A stretch of 64,000 nucleotides of DNA from Leptolyngbya sp. 'hensonii' (GTDB lineage: Bacteria; Cyanobacteriota; Cyanobacteriia; GCF-001939115). Location of the stretch: assembly GCF_001939115.1 (NCBI RefSeq), contig NZ_MQTZ01000041.1:124001-188000 (forward strand), given 5' to 3'. Under the pieces are notes generated by a model. It made no database searches. It worked only from the letters and a program-made list of their open reading frames with translations, and was not told the DNA's origin. Both the position numbers and the translations under genes were made by a program. Shown here piece after piece: positions 18,540 through 27,377 of the stretch. How positions within the stretch are numbered: the stretch's first letter is position 1; every line of letters starts with the position of its first letter.

Positions 18540-18545
18540 GTATAC
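18540..18545. promoter_or_regulatory. GTATAC palindrome upstream of the urate hydroxylase gene (candidate operator)
   Basis: TTGTATACAG at 18538-18547, 32 bases before the GTG start at 18580. It matches the site in front of the GntR gene (17717-17726) in the core TGTATAC. The same bases also satisfy the NtcA consensus GTA-N8-TAC (18540-18553), but the distance to the start is too short for ordinary NtcA activation. Confidence 0.45.
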
Positions 18546-18579
18546 AGCCTTACAGCCATTCCTTGCTAGGAGAGCCTAC

Positions 18580-19737
18580 GTGTACGACCTGAAAGTGGTC
18601 ATAATTGGAGCCGGTATTGGTGGATTGACAGCCGGTATTGCCCTGCGACAGGCCGGTTACACGGTGGAAATCTACGATAAGGTCAGGGAGTTACGTCCAG
18701 CAGGAGCTGGGATTTCCCTCTGGTCGAATGGGGTGAAAGTTCTGAATCGCCTCGGTCTCGGCAAGCAGATTGCGGCGATCGGGGGCCTGATGGACCGAAT
18801 GGAGTACCGCGCTTCGACGGGGGAACTCCTAAATGACATCAGCCTGAAACCCTTGGTAGAAGCGGTTGGGCAACGTCCTTACCCAGTAGCACGGGCTGAC
18901 TTGCAAAATATGTTGCTGTCAGCCTATCCGGGTGATGTTAAACTGAATACCCGCTGCATTGGGGTGGAGGAGGACGAGCAGGGGGTTACAGCTATTTTTG
19001 AAGACGGGCAGCGGGCCAGAGGTGACCTGTTGATCGCTGCCGATGGCATTCACTCCCTCCTCCGAGCCCATGTACTGGGAAAAACCATAGCCCCGCAATA
19101 CGGGGGCTATGTCAACTGGAACGGCCTGGTTCCGACCAGCGAGTCCCTGGCCCCGGAGCAGACCTGGATGATTTATGTGGGTGAGCACAAGCGGGCTTCG
19201 ATGATGCCTGTGGCTGGTGATCGATTCTACTTTTTCTTTGATGTTCCCCTGGTCAAAGGATCTCCAGCTCAGCCAGACCCACAAGCTGAGCTGAAGCAGC
19301 ACTTCCAGGGCTGGGCACCGCCCATACAGGCCCTGATCGATCGGCTGGACCCGCATAAAATCAATCGCCTGGAAATCCATGATGTTGGTCCCCTTGATCG
19401 AATGGTGCGGGGTCGGGTGGCTTTACTGGGAGATGCGGTTCATGCCACCTGTCCAGACCTGGGCCAGGGGGGATGTCAGGCCATGGAAGATGGTCTGGTG
19501 CTGACAGAATCCCTGTTGACGACGAACCTGGGCGTAGCCTATGCCCTGCAGCACTATGAAGCAGAAAGGCTGGAGCGAACCAGAGCCGTTGTAGAAAAGG
19601 CCCGCAGGCGAGCCGAAATGATCCATGGCCAAGACCCGGAGGCGACCCAGAAATGGTATCAGCAACTGGCTGCTGAAGATCCTCTGGAGGTCACAAGGGC
19701 TATTTCCAAGGTGATTCTAGCCGGACCACTCCACTAA
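18580..19737 (+). CDS. hpxO: FAD-dependent urate hydroxylase (HpxO-like)
   Basis: 385 residues of a class A flavoprotein monooxygenase: VVIIGAGIGGLTAGIAL (FAD ADP-binding, G10-x-G12), the middle LLIAADGIHSLLR (DG motif), and ALLGDAVHATCPDLGQGGC (FAD ribityl binding). It differs from general salicylate hydroxylases by the HpxO-type stretches GYVNWNGLV, GEHKRASMMPV, RFYFFFDVPL and NRLEIHDVGPLDR. HpxO oxidises urate to 5-hydroxyisourate using NADH, FAD and O2 in the cytosol. The GTG start at 18580 is set by AGGAGAG just upstream (18568-18574); a TTG at 18538 would add 14 residues and cover the GTATAC site. The next gene encodes the enzyme for the following pathway step, which supports the call. 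Confidence 0.9.
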   Translation: MYDLKVVIIGAGIGGLTAGIALRQAGYTVEIYDKVRELRPAGAGISLWSNGVKVLNRLGLGKQIAAIGGLMDRMEYRASTGELLNDISLKPLVEAVGQRPYPVARADLQNMLLSAYPGDVKLNTRCIGVEEDEQGVTAIFEDGQRARGDLLIAADGIHSLLRAHVLGKTIAPQYGGYVNWNGLVPTSESLAPEQTWMIYVGEHKRASMMPVAGDRFYFFFDVPLVKGSPAQPDPQAELKQHFQGWAPPIQALIDRLDPHKINRLEIHDVGPLDRMVRGRVALLGDAVHATCPDLGQGGCQAMEDGLVLTESLLTTNLGVAYALQHYEAERLERTRAVVEKARRRAEMIHGQDPEATQKWYQQLAAEDPLEVTRAISKVILAGPLH

Positions 19738-19820
19738 AGTCTTGAGTATGATGGCCGTTTAATGGTAGCCATGGTATTGGAGTATGCAGTCGGTTCATTT
19801 TGTTGTAATTTCTGAAGGCT

Positions 19821-20180
19821 ATGGCTGGCAAGTTGACAACCCATGTCCTGGATACCGCGCGGGGTTGCCCTGCAGCCCAGATGACGATCGCCCTCTGGCG
19901 TCTTGACCCGGAGTCAGGCAGCCGCATGCTGGTAAAAACCATTTGTACCAACGCAGATGGTCGAACGGATGCACCTCTGCTGGCTGAGGCAGAACTGACC
20001 CTCGGAATTTACGAACTGGTCTTCGCTGTCGGAGACTATTTTTCCCGGTTGGAATCCTTGCCAACTCCACCTTTTCTGGATCAGGTGCCCCTGCGGTTTG
20101 GGGTTGCTGATCCGATGGCTCATTACCACGTTCCCCTCCTGGTTTCTCCCTGGTCTTACAGCACCTATCGGGGTAGCTAG
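19821..20180 (+). CDS. uraH: 5-hydroxyisourate hydrolase (transthyretin-related)
   Basis: 119 residues, the usual length. The family marks are present at both ends: [18 protein letters not shown] near the N terminus (active-site His in THVLD) and [19 protein letters not shown] at the C terminus, ending in the diagnostic YRGS. HIUase hydrolyses 5-hydroxyisourate to OHCU, the step after urate oxidation. It lies 83 bases after the HpxO-like gene and 2 bases before a hybrid histidine kinase. No OHCU decarboxylase (UraD) is seen in the window. Confidence 0.94.
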   Translation: MAGKLTTHVLDTARGCPAAQMTIALWRLDPESGSRMLVKTICTNADGRTDAPLLAEAELTLGIYELVFAVGDYFSRLESLPTPPFLDQVPLRFGVADPMAHYHVPLLVSPWSYSTYRGS

Positions 20181-20182
20181 CG

Positions 20183-22891
20183 ATGACAAACCCTCCCTAT
20201 CAGGAGAATGCCTATCTCTACGAACAACTGGAAGAGCACTCCCGGACTCTGGAGCATCGGGTGGAAGAACGGACCCATCAATTGCAACGGGAGATTCGAG
20301 AACGACGACAGGCGGAGGAGGCCCTCCGGGCTTCAGAGGAGCGCTGGCAACTGGTGCTCCAGGGCAATAACGACGGCATCTGGGATTGCAACCTGCTCAC
20401 CCAGGAGACGTTTCGATCGCCCCGCTGGTATGAAATTTTGGGGTATCAGGACGATGATATTGGGACGGGTGCAGAAGAGTGGACTCAACGTATTCACCCG
20501 GACGATCGAGAGCGGATCTTGCATTGTAGTCAGGCTTACCTGAAACAACAGATACCCTATTACGTGCAGGAGTATCGCCTGCGGTGCAAAAATGGCACCT
20601 ACAAGTGGGTGCAGGACAGGGGCCAGGCAGTCTGGGATGAAACAGGTCAGGCGATCCGGATCGTGGGCTCCATGCACGACATCACCGAGCGCAAGCAGGT
20701 GGAGGAGGATTTACGCCAGCGGGAGGAAAGCCTCCGTCGGCAGCAGGCTGCCCTGGCCCAGTTGACCCGGCAAAAAGCCTTTCACGATGGGGATCTGGAT
20801 ATTGTGCTGCCGTTGATTACGAAAACGGCTGCTCAGGCCCTGAATGTGGAGCGCGTTGGGGTCTGGTTTTTTGATGCCGACCATAGCAAAATCCATCAGG
20901 CAAACCTGTATGAACTCACCCCCGATCGCCATTCTTCAGGTCAAGAATTATGGGTCAGGGATTTTCCGACCTATTTTCAGGCCCTGGAAACAGACGAATT
21001 CATCGTGGTGGATGATGTCAGCAACAATCCTCTCACCCGTGAACTGCTGGAACAGTGCTTCCAGCCCCACCAGATTGCGTCTATTCTGGATGTGCCGATT
21101 CAATCGGGGGGGAAAACGATTGGTGGGCTTTGCTATGAGCATGTCCGCCATCCCCGTCGCTGGACGGTGGATGAGCAAAATTTTGCCAGCCATCTGGCCT
21201 CGATGATTTCCCTCGCGATCGCAGTTCGAAACCATCAGCGAGCTGAAACGGCCCTGCGACTGAGTGAGGAACGCTGGCATCTGGCCCTGCGAGGTAATAA
21301 CGATGGCATCTGGGATTGGGATTTGCGCACCAACCAGGTCTTTCTGTCCGCCCGATGGAAGGAAATGCTGGGATATGGAGAGGAGGAACTTCCCAGCCAT
21401 CTGGAGGCATGGCTAACCCGCATGCACCCAGAAGACCTGGATCGGGTCCTGGCCATTCATCGAGCCCATCTGGAAGGGGAAACCCCCTACTACATTGCAG
21501 AGTTTCGCTTGCGCTGCAAAGATGGCCATTACAAATGGATTCTGTCGCGCGGACAGGCCCTGTGGGATGAGTCAGGGGTGCCTGTTCGGATTGTGGGCTC
21601 CCATACTGATATCAGCGATCGCAAACAGGCGGAGGAAAATCTGCGATCGGCCAAGCTCCTGGCTGATGCTGCGAATAAGGCCAAAAGCGAATTTCTGGCC
21701 AACATGAGCCATGAACTTCGAACCCCTTTGACGGCCATTCTGGGACTGGCCGAGGTACTCCTGGATGAAGGAGGCAAGACCCTGACCGAAAAGCAACAGA
21801 TGTACCTGGCGACCATTTCCCAAAGTGGTCACCACCTTCTGGAATTGATCAATGATCTCCTTGATCTGGCCAAGATTGAGTCGGGCCGGATGGAGCTGAA
21901 TTTGGCTATCACCGAAGTTCGGAGATTGTGTGACGCCAGTCTGGCCTTTGTGCGGGAACAGGCCAAACAGAAAGGAATTTACTTAAGTTTGCGGATCGCA
22001 TCCGATGTGGACACCATCTGGGCAGATGAGCGGCGCATCCGACAGGTTCTGATTAATCTGCTGAGCAATGCGGTTAAGTTTACACCCGCTGAAGGGTCAG
22101 TCTGTTTAAGGGTGGAAGGGGATCCAAACCATGAAGTGGTGCATTTCAGAGTGGTGGACACTGGGATTGGTATCGCATCCGAGAGCATGCAGCGGTTATT
22201 TCAGCCATTCGTACAGTTGGAAAGCTCCTTTTCCCGTCGCTATGCTGGTACAGGGCTGGGATTGGCTCTGGTGCGTCGGGTCGTTGATCTCCACCAGGGC
22301 AGTATCTCTGTGGCAAGTGCCATGAACTGGGGGAGTCAGTTCACGGTTACCCTGCCCTGGACCAATGGGCAGAGCGAATTGCAGTCCGAGCCGGACCCGT
22401 TGCTGCACCCGTCCTGGCTCAATCTATCCTCGCTGAATCCCCAGTTCGCAACAGATGGGATAGACTCCTCGGGCTTTGGCCCGATTCTGCTGATTGAGGA
22501 TAATGAGATCAATGGGGCCAGAATCCGGGCTGATCTGGAGCGCCACGGCTTTCAGGTCACGATCGCCTGCAATGGGCTGGAAGCCTTACAGATTACCCAG
22601 GTTCGGCAACCCGCATTGGTCCTGCTAGACATCCAAATTCCAGAAATGGATGGCCTGCAAATGATTCGATATTTGCGGGCAGGCGATCACCTACCCACCG
22701 TTCCCATCATTGCCATCACCTCTCTGATGCTTCCTGGGGACCGGGACCGGTATCTGGCCGCTGGCGTCAATGCGTACCTGGTGAAGCCCCTGCAGTTCAA
22801 GCATCTGCTACAGGCCATGGAGCCGTTTATTGGAGACGGGCATTCGTTTCCCGTAAACGCAAACTTAAGATCCGACACATTTGCAGAATAA
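20183..22891 (+). CDS. Hybrid histidine kinase (PAS-GAF-PAS-HisKA-HATPase-REC)
   Basis: 902 residues without membrane helices, so cytosolic. A short N-terminal coiled coil (RVEERTHQLQREIRERRQ) leads to PAS/PAC 1 (about 50-175, ending GSMHDITERKQ), a GAF domain (about 190-350), and PAS/PAC 2 (about 355-485). The two PAS copies are near-duplicates (GNNDGIWD in both). HisKA follows with His in NMSHELRTPL, then HATPase (LLSNAVKFTP, DTGIGI, GTGLGLALV), and a C-terminal receiver with LVLLDIQIPEMDG and VKPLQF. The start is 2 bases after the HIUase stop, which places the kinase in the urate operon. Its 3' end overlaps the convergent gene by 65 bases. Confidence 0.93.
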   Translation: MTNPPYQENAYLYEQLEEHSRTLEHRVEERTHQLQREIRERRQAEEALRASEERWQLVLQGNNDGIWDCNLLTQETFRSPRWYEILGYQDDDIGTGAEEWTQRIHPDDRERILHCSQAYLKQQIPYYVQEYRLRCKNGTYKWVQDRGQAVWDETGQAIRIVGSMHDITERKQVEEDLRQREESLRRQQAALAQLTRQKAFHDGDLDIVLPLITKTAAQALNVERVGVWFFDADHSKIHQANLYELTPDRHSSGQELWVRDFPTYFQALETDEFIVVDDVSNNPLTRELLEQCFQPHQIASILDVPIQSGGKTIGGLCYEHVRHPRRWTVDEQNFASHLASMISLAIAVRNHQRAETALRLSEERWHLALRGNNDGIWDWDLRTNQVFLSARWKEMLGYGEEELPSHLEAWLTRMHPEDLDRVLAIHRAHLEGETPYYIAEFRLRCKDGHYKWILSRGQALWDESGVPVRIVGSHTDISDRKQAEENLRSAKLLADAANKAKSEFLANMSHELRTPLTAILGLAEVLLDEGGKTLTEKQQMYLATISQSGHHLLELINDLLDLAKIESGRMELNLAITEVRRLCDASLAFVREQAKQKGIYLSLRIASDVDTIWADERRIRQVLINLLSNAVKFTPAEGSVCLRVEGDPNHEVVHFRVVDTGIGIASESMQRLFQPFVQLESSFSRRYAGTGLGLALVRRVVDLHQGSISVASAMNWGSQFTVTLPWTNGQSELQSEPDPLLHPSWLNLSSLNPQFATDGIDSSGFGPILLIEDNEINGARIRADLERHGFQVTIACNGLEALQITQVRQPALVLLDIQIPEMDGLQMIRYLRAGDHLPTVPIIAITSLMLPGDRDRYLAAGVNAYLVKPLQFKHLLQAMEPFIGDGHSFPVNANLRSDTFAE

Positions 22892-25800
22892 TTTCCGGAC
22901 GCTGGCTGATCAGGCTATGGAAATGGGTTCTGCCCAGGGTGAGGAGGGTACAATCCGATCGGGCAACAGCAGTGGCCGATCGCGGTTCCTGATCAAACAG
23001 GGCCATATCTCCAAAATACTGACCTGGGCTCAAATGGGCCAATTCTCTCTGAGTCTGGTTCACCTGCTTGAGAATCGTCACCTGCCCCTGGTAAACAATG
23101 TGGAAATCGTCTCCCGGACTGCCCTCCTGAAAAATGATCTCTCCAGCCAGGAAGACCTGTTGTTTGAGGGCTTCATCAATCAACAGCAGATCATCCAGAG
23201 AAAGACTCTGGAACAAAGAAATTTGCTTCAGGAAAAGGATACGATTCACGACACAATCTCGCTTAAGTAGAATCCCCTGGGCTGGCAGGGCTATGCCGAT
23301 TGCCGTTTCGCGAACCAGTGGGTCTGGGTCTTGCAGCAATTTCTGCCAGTGGTTGAGAAATGCTTCCATCATGACTGGAATTTCACTGTAACCTGCATCA
23401 TCTATCCAGAAGCCATCCGGAAGCACCTGTTCCGCCAAAATCAGCAAGGCCCCTGTCCGAATCCAGCGTTCCCGAAAAGGGGTGACGCGCTCACCTGGTC
23501 CGGTGCAGTGGAATTCTGTCGCAGTCAGAATCTCCTCGACAACCCCGTAGGGTACTGCCCCAAGTTGTGCCGCCGTTTGCTTCTGTGGGGGGGGGCTAAC
23601 CAGGTATTCCAGAAGCGGCAGCAGGGGTTGGATAAATCGCCGCCGCTCGATCGAAGCCAGGGTTTCAACCGCATTGGCGCGGCGGCGGGCATCGGTTGAG
23701 GTCAGCAATTGGCGCGCAGTATTGACCACCTGGTGATATCCCAGGGCACTCAGAACGTGCAAAACCAGCAACAATAACTGCTGATGTAAATCCCGCAGCG
23801 CAATATCCAGCATTTGCCAGCCCGGTTCAGTTTGGGGAATTTGGTGGTGCCAGCGGAGGGTGAGGGAGATGCGATCGTACACCGGCTGCAGATACTGGTA
23901 TAGAATCTCCTCCGAACGACGGGTCTGGATCAAGCCAATTGCGCCGATGGCGGCCTCCATCACCTCCACCCGATCGGCGGATAAATATTTCCCCACCAAA
24001 GGTAATGCCAGATCCCGATAGGCCGCAACTGCCTGCATCGCCTGCTGACGAACGGGAGTGGCCCGGTCCTCCAGGGCCTCAACCACCTCAGGCAGCAGAT
24101 CTCCATTGCAAATCACCCCGGCCAATTGCAGGGCTGCAGCTCGAACCTGGGCATCGGGATGGTGCAATTCTGTGGACACCAGGTCGAAGAGAAAATCATC
24201 CCCAGACCCCGTCAGGATGGCCAGGGTTTCCAATCCTTCCCGTTTTACGATCGGCGGGGCTTTGGCCAGAAGATTCAGCACCATTGGGATCAACCGTCGA
24301 TCCCCTGTATTTTTAACCACCCGCAAGATTGCCTGTTGGGCCGCTGGCTCCATCCGGTCCTGACGCAGGACATCATAGGTTTGTTGCACTTCATCTTGCA
24401 GTCGCTCTACCTGCTCAACGGCCACACAGGCCAGCGCCCGTACACCGGGGTCTGGGTCCTGTAGGAAGAATTGCAACTGCACATTCGAGAGGGGCTGACC
24501 AGCAATGATCAGGGATTCCAGCACGATCGCCCGCACTGCCGGACTCTCAGCGATAAGCTGAGTCCGCAAATACCGATTGACATTAGGATGGTGGCAACTG
24601 CTGAGAAATTTGACCACCGCCTGCCAGACGATCGGTTCTCCATGGACCAGCAGTTCCTGTACCTCATCCAGAAATTGGCTGGGGTCTTCCATGCGCACTG
24701 CTAATTCCAGGCCCAACATCTGAGCATCAGCATCTGGGTGGTTCAGCAACTCGCGAATCTCTAGCGCATAACTCCCAGGCAGACGGCGTAGGCTATCTCC
24801 GACATCATCCAGAGTCACGGATCCAGACCGCAACAGGGCCAGCATCGATTTCAGATAACTACGCCCAGTCAGATACCCAATCCCCAACAGGATCAAACTC
24901 AGGAGAATGCCAGTCAGGGTGAGCTGGAAAGAGGTGAGGGTATCCTGTTGAATCAACAGGAGCACCCCCGTAATAGCCTGACTGGCGGGATAAAACAACC
25001 CATCAATGATGACCCGGACTCGGCCAATAAATCGATGGGGGATGGCATTGTAGTTCAGGTTCTGAACTGGCAGGGCAATGCTGCTGCTGAGGGGGTCATA
25101 GTTGATATTGGCGATCACTGCTGCTGGAACCTGAAACCCCATCGCCAGACTGATAAATCCCATCAGGGTTGTGATCGGATACAGCAGGTTCATCCGATTG
25201 ACCCCCCACCGATGAATTAACGGTCGGGTGATGAAATAACTGGTTCCCAATTCAATCAGGCTGAACCAGGCACTGAGTACGCCCAGAAAGCCGGTCAGGT
25301 CCTCTTCATCTGGAAAAGCTGTGGAGTAGATATGCAGGAATTGTAATTCACTCAGTTGCCAGAGCCAGACGCCGACAAAAGTCCCGATCGCCAGCAGGAG
25401 GACGATCGGGTATCGCAGCAGCACCTTGGGAAAGGTCTTCAAACTCTCCAGGAAGGTGTCCGAACTCTCTTGCAATTCATGGCGATCAAGCTGCCGAACA
25501 TGGCGTTCCAGATAGCGTAACTGGAACCCGGCGACCACATAGACGATCGGGAGAAGGAGGAGCAGATTCTGTGTCGTTGTATATTCAGAGAGAAACCGCA
25601 CTAAAATGCCACCCAGTAACCCGCCGCTGGTCATGGCCATGGTCAGGAAAGGAGCATAACGCTTCAGTTCCAGAGAGGTAAAGTAATCAGAAAGTAGGGT
25701 CCAGAGAAGGATTCCGAAGAGCAGTTCCAGAAAATTGGTACTGATGCTGATCCCGTAGTAGATCGGGGGCGTGTCCAGGGTTACCAGGAACCGCAGGAAC

Positions 25801-26090
25801 AGCATTGTGATCAGGGACCCCCACAGCAGGCCTTGCAGCAGCAGGGGGCGGGACAGGCGATCGATGACTTGGGAGAAAAAAATTGAAACGGGAACGGATA
25901 GAATTCCCAGCAGAATATAAAACCCAGGGAGCTCCCCTGGCCCAATCCGACTTAAGAACAGGGACGTAGAAGCTGCATAGGCAACAATGTTGCCTGCTGA
26001 AATCATTGCAGCCAAGAGCAAAAAATAGATGAGTTTGTGCCTCAGACGTCGAGGCAGGCGAGACTGTTGCTCCAGAAGGTAATTCAGCAT
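22827..26090 (-). CDS. MFS-like membrane protein fused to HEAT repeats and a cyclic-nucleotide-binding domain
   Basis: 1087 residues. Residues about 1-420 carry 11-12 membrane helices of a major-facilitator or nucleotide-transporter-like type. Residues about 430-900 are HEAT-type helical repeats (units with DPDPGVRALACVAVEQV, HPDAQVRAAALQLAG, ATPVRQQAMQAVAAY). Residues about 950-1070 form a cNMP-binding domain (LFQSLSLDDLLLIDEAL, FQEGSPGDDFHIVYQG, and the phosphate-binding cassette FGDMALFDQEPRSAT). The cassette has Asp where Glu is usual but keeps the Arg. A membrane sensor or transporter gated by a cyclic nucleotide is suggested. The last 65 bases overlap the convergent hybrid kinase. Confidence 0.85.
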   Translation of the reverse strand: MLNYLLEQQSRLPRRLRHKLIYFLLLAAMISAGNIVAYAASTSLFLSRIGPGELPGFYILLGILSVPVSIFFSQVIDRLSRPLLLQGLLWGSLITMLFLRFLVTLDTPPIYYGISISTNFLELLFGILLWTLLSDYFTSLELKRYAPFLTMAMTSGGLLGGILVRFLSEYTTTQNLLLLLPIVYVVAGFQLRYLERHVRQLDRHELQESSDTFLESLKTFPKVLLRYPIVLLLAIGTFVGVWLWQLSELQFLHIYSTAFPDEEDLTGFLGVLSAWFSLIELGTSYFITRPLIHRWGVNRMNLLYPITTLMGFISLAMGFQVPAAVIANINYDPLSSSIALPVQNLNYNAIPHRFIGRVRVIIDGLFYPASQAITGVLLLIQQDTLTSFQLTLTGILLSLILLGIGYLTGRSYLKSMLALLRSGSVTLDDVGDSLRRLPGSYALEIRELLNHPDADAQMLGLELAVRMEDPSQFLDEVQELLVHGEPIVWQAVVKFLSSCHHPNVNRYLRTQLIAESPAVRAIVLESLIIAGQPLSNVQLQFFLQDPDPGVRALACVAVEQVERLQDEVQQTYDVLRQDRMEPAAQQAILRVVKNTGDRRLIPMVLNLLAKAPPIVKREGLETLAILTGSGDDFLFDLVSTELHHPDAQVRAAALQLAGVICNGDLLPEVVEALEDRATPVRQQAMQAVAAYRDLALPLVGKYLSADRVEVMEAAIGAIGLIQTRRSEEILYQYLQPVYDRISLTLRWHHQIPQTEPGWQMLDIALRDLHQQLLLLVLHVLSALGYHQVVNTARQLLTSTDARRRANAVETLASIERRRFIQPLLPLLEYLVSPPPQKQTAAQLGAVPYGVVEEILTATEFHCTGPGERVTPFRERWIRTGALLILAEQVLPDGFWIDDAGYSEIPVMMEAFLNHWQKLLQDPDPLVRETAIGIALPAQGILLKRDCVVNRILFLKQISLFQSLSLDDLLLIDEALKQQVFLAGEIIFQEGSPGDDFHIVYQGQVTILKQVNQTQRELAHLSPGQYFGDMALFDQEPRSATAVARSDCTLLTLGRTHFHSLISQRPEIILQMCRILSLRLRETNARLQ

Positions 26091-26399
26091 TGGAATGCGT
26101 CAGGCAGAGAACGCACAAGCACCTGCCTATCGGATCTGCACAGTATCCGGTTTTTTACCTGTTACATTCTGAACAGGCTTCCATCAGGATATCTGACAGA
26201 TCCCTGAGCATTGGAGTTCCTGAGAAGTCCCAATCTCCTATCCCCTGCAATTTCCAGCGCACCAGGGGCAAAGTCTAAAAGATCTTTGGCGGAAACCCGG
26301 CTTCTAGCCTGATGCCTGTTTCATTCAGCACCATGGATGACAAGAAACCGGGTTTCCGGCGCAAAAAATCCTGCTTGATACCTACAGCAGAAGTTGGCG
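26091..26399. other. Intergenic stretch containing an inverted repeat
   Basis: About 310 bases upstream of the MFS-HEAT gene and downstream of the 72-residue protein gene. The notable structure is the interrupted palindrome at 26288-26361. No coding pattern. Confidence 0.6.
26288..26361. repeat. MITE-like inverted repeat GGAAACCCGG / CCGGGTTTCC
   Basis: Left arm around 26288-26305 and right arm around 26342-26361 are reverse complements over about 18 bases with two differences, with the perfect core GGAAACCCGG (26291-26300) and CCGGGTTTCC (26348-26357) and about 40 bases between. This GAAACCCGGTTTCT-type palindrome is, as far as I know, a common dispersed repeat in filamentous and other cyanobacterial genomes. 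Confidence 0.8.
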
Positions 26400-26618
26400 T
26401 TATTGAGCCATGCGGGCCTGGGCCAGATCTCGGATCAGAGACAGCCTGGATTGGATGTAATGGCTGACGATGTCAGTTTCATGATGATTCAGCGATCGCT
26501 CCTGCCCCAACTGGCGTAGCAACCATTGCACCAGGCTGTTATCGTCCAGACTGAGAAGGACATGGGTCTGGGTTGCTTCGACCAGGGACCAGAGTTGCCG
26601 CAGCATTAAAGGAGTCAT
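26400..26618 (-). CDS. Small conserved-looking protein, function unknown
   Basis: 72 residues, mostly helical (MLRQLWSLVEATQT, LVQWLLRQLGQERSL, HHETDIVSHYIQSRLSLIRDLA). No family recognised. Codon use and the regular amphipathic helices look real, and the ORF begins in an otherwise gene-poor stretch. A spurious ORF cannot be excluded. Confidence 0.55.
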   Translation of the reverse strand: MTPLMLRQLWSLVEATQTHVLLSLDDNSLVQWLLRQLGQERSLNHHETDIVSHYIQSRLSLIRDLAQARMAQ

Positions 26619-26907
26619 AAACCCTCTGTTTAAGGCTTTCTTTATATTCCACCTTAGCGTTATCCAGATTTATCAGATCTTGTTTCATACAAGTTGAAAC
26701 AAGAGTTACAAAATGCTCACAAAGGGATTTATTTCTTGATTTGCTCCCATAATTGGGTCTTTTGATCCCAGGCTTGCCAGGGGGTGGCTCTGTACCCCTG
26801 GAGGATGGGGGTATGATTGTAAGCGGTGTCCCCATGGGGTTATGGACTATAGCCCTTCTGGCTCCGTCTTTGTTTCACCCATCACTCTATCTATCACCGA
26901 GAAATCA

Positions 26908-27363
26908 ATGTGGGAAAGTGCTATCACAGCGTATTTACATTATTTGGGCTTCATGCTGGCGTTTGGGGCATTGGTGGTTGAAGGCCAAACCCTGAAGCAA
27001 AATCTCAGCCTGGAGGAAGCCTGGAGAGTAGTTACGGCAGATGCCGTCTACGGCTTATCCGCCACGATGGTCCTGATCACAGGTATTTTGCGCGTGCTTT
27101 ATTTTGGTAAAGGAACGGAGTACTACCTCAGTAGTTCAGCTTTCTACATCAAAGTTGGGATCTTTGTGGTTGTGAGTTTGTTGTCTCTCTATCCCACCTT
27201 CTCTTTTGTCTCCTGGATCAGAGACCTACGCCATGGCCAGAGTCCCAGTCTGGAATTACCCCAAACCCAGCGGCTCTCCTGGATGATTAGAGGGGAACTG
27301 GTAGGATTGATCCTCATTCCCTTATTTGCAGCAGCCATGGCAAGGGGAATTCGTCTTTTTTAG
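26908..27363 (+). CDS. DUF2214 family membrane protein
   Basis: 151 residues from the ATG at 26908, with four membrane helices. Characteristic stretches are AYLHYLGFMLAFGALVVEG at the start and GLSATMVLITGILRVLYFGKGT in the second helix. I recognise this as the DUF2214 type of cyanobacterial and proteobacterial membrane proteins, without known function. The larB gene starts 14 bases after its stop, so co-transcription is likely. Confidence 0.8.
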   Translation: MWESAITAYLHYLGFMLAFGALVVEGQTLKQNLSLEEAWRVVTADAVYGLSATMVLITGILRVLYFGKGTEYYLSSSAFYIKVGIFVVVSLLSLYPTFSFVSWIRDLRHGQSPSLELPQTQRLSWMIRGELVGLILIPLFAAAMARGIRLF

Positions 27364-27377
27364 TCAAACTTGCGCCT

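Noticed and set aside
18540-18553. NtcA activator site before the urate hydroxylase gene
   Set aside because: The GTA-N8-TAC match is exact, but its centre is about 33 bases before the start codon, so the expected transcription start would fall inside the coding region. Kept only as a possible overlap.
18538-18579. Longer N terminus of the HpxO-like protein from a TTG
   Set aside because: The GTG at 18580 has a strong ribosome-binding site, and the family start fits it. The extra 14 residues cover the GTATAC site.
26539-26835. 98-residue minus-strand open frame
   Set aside because: It overlaps the 72-residue gene in another frame, and its composition (Pro/Ser/Arg-rich) looks like a shadow.
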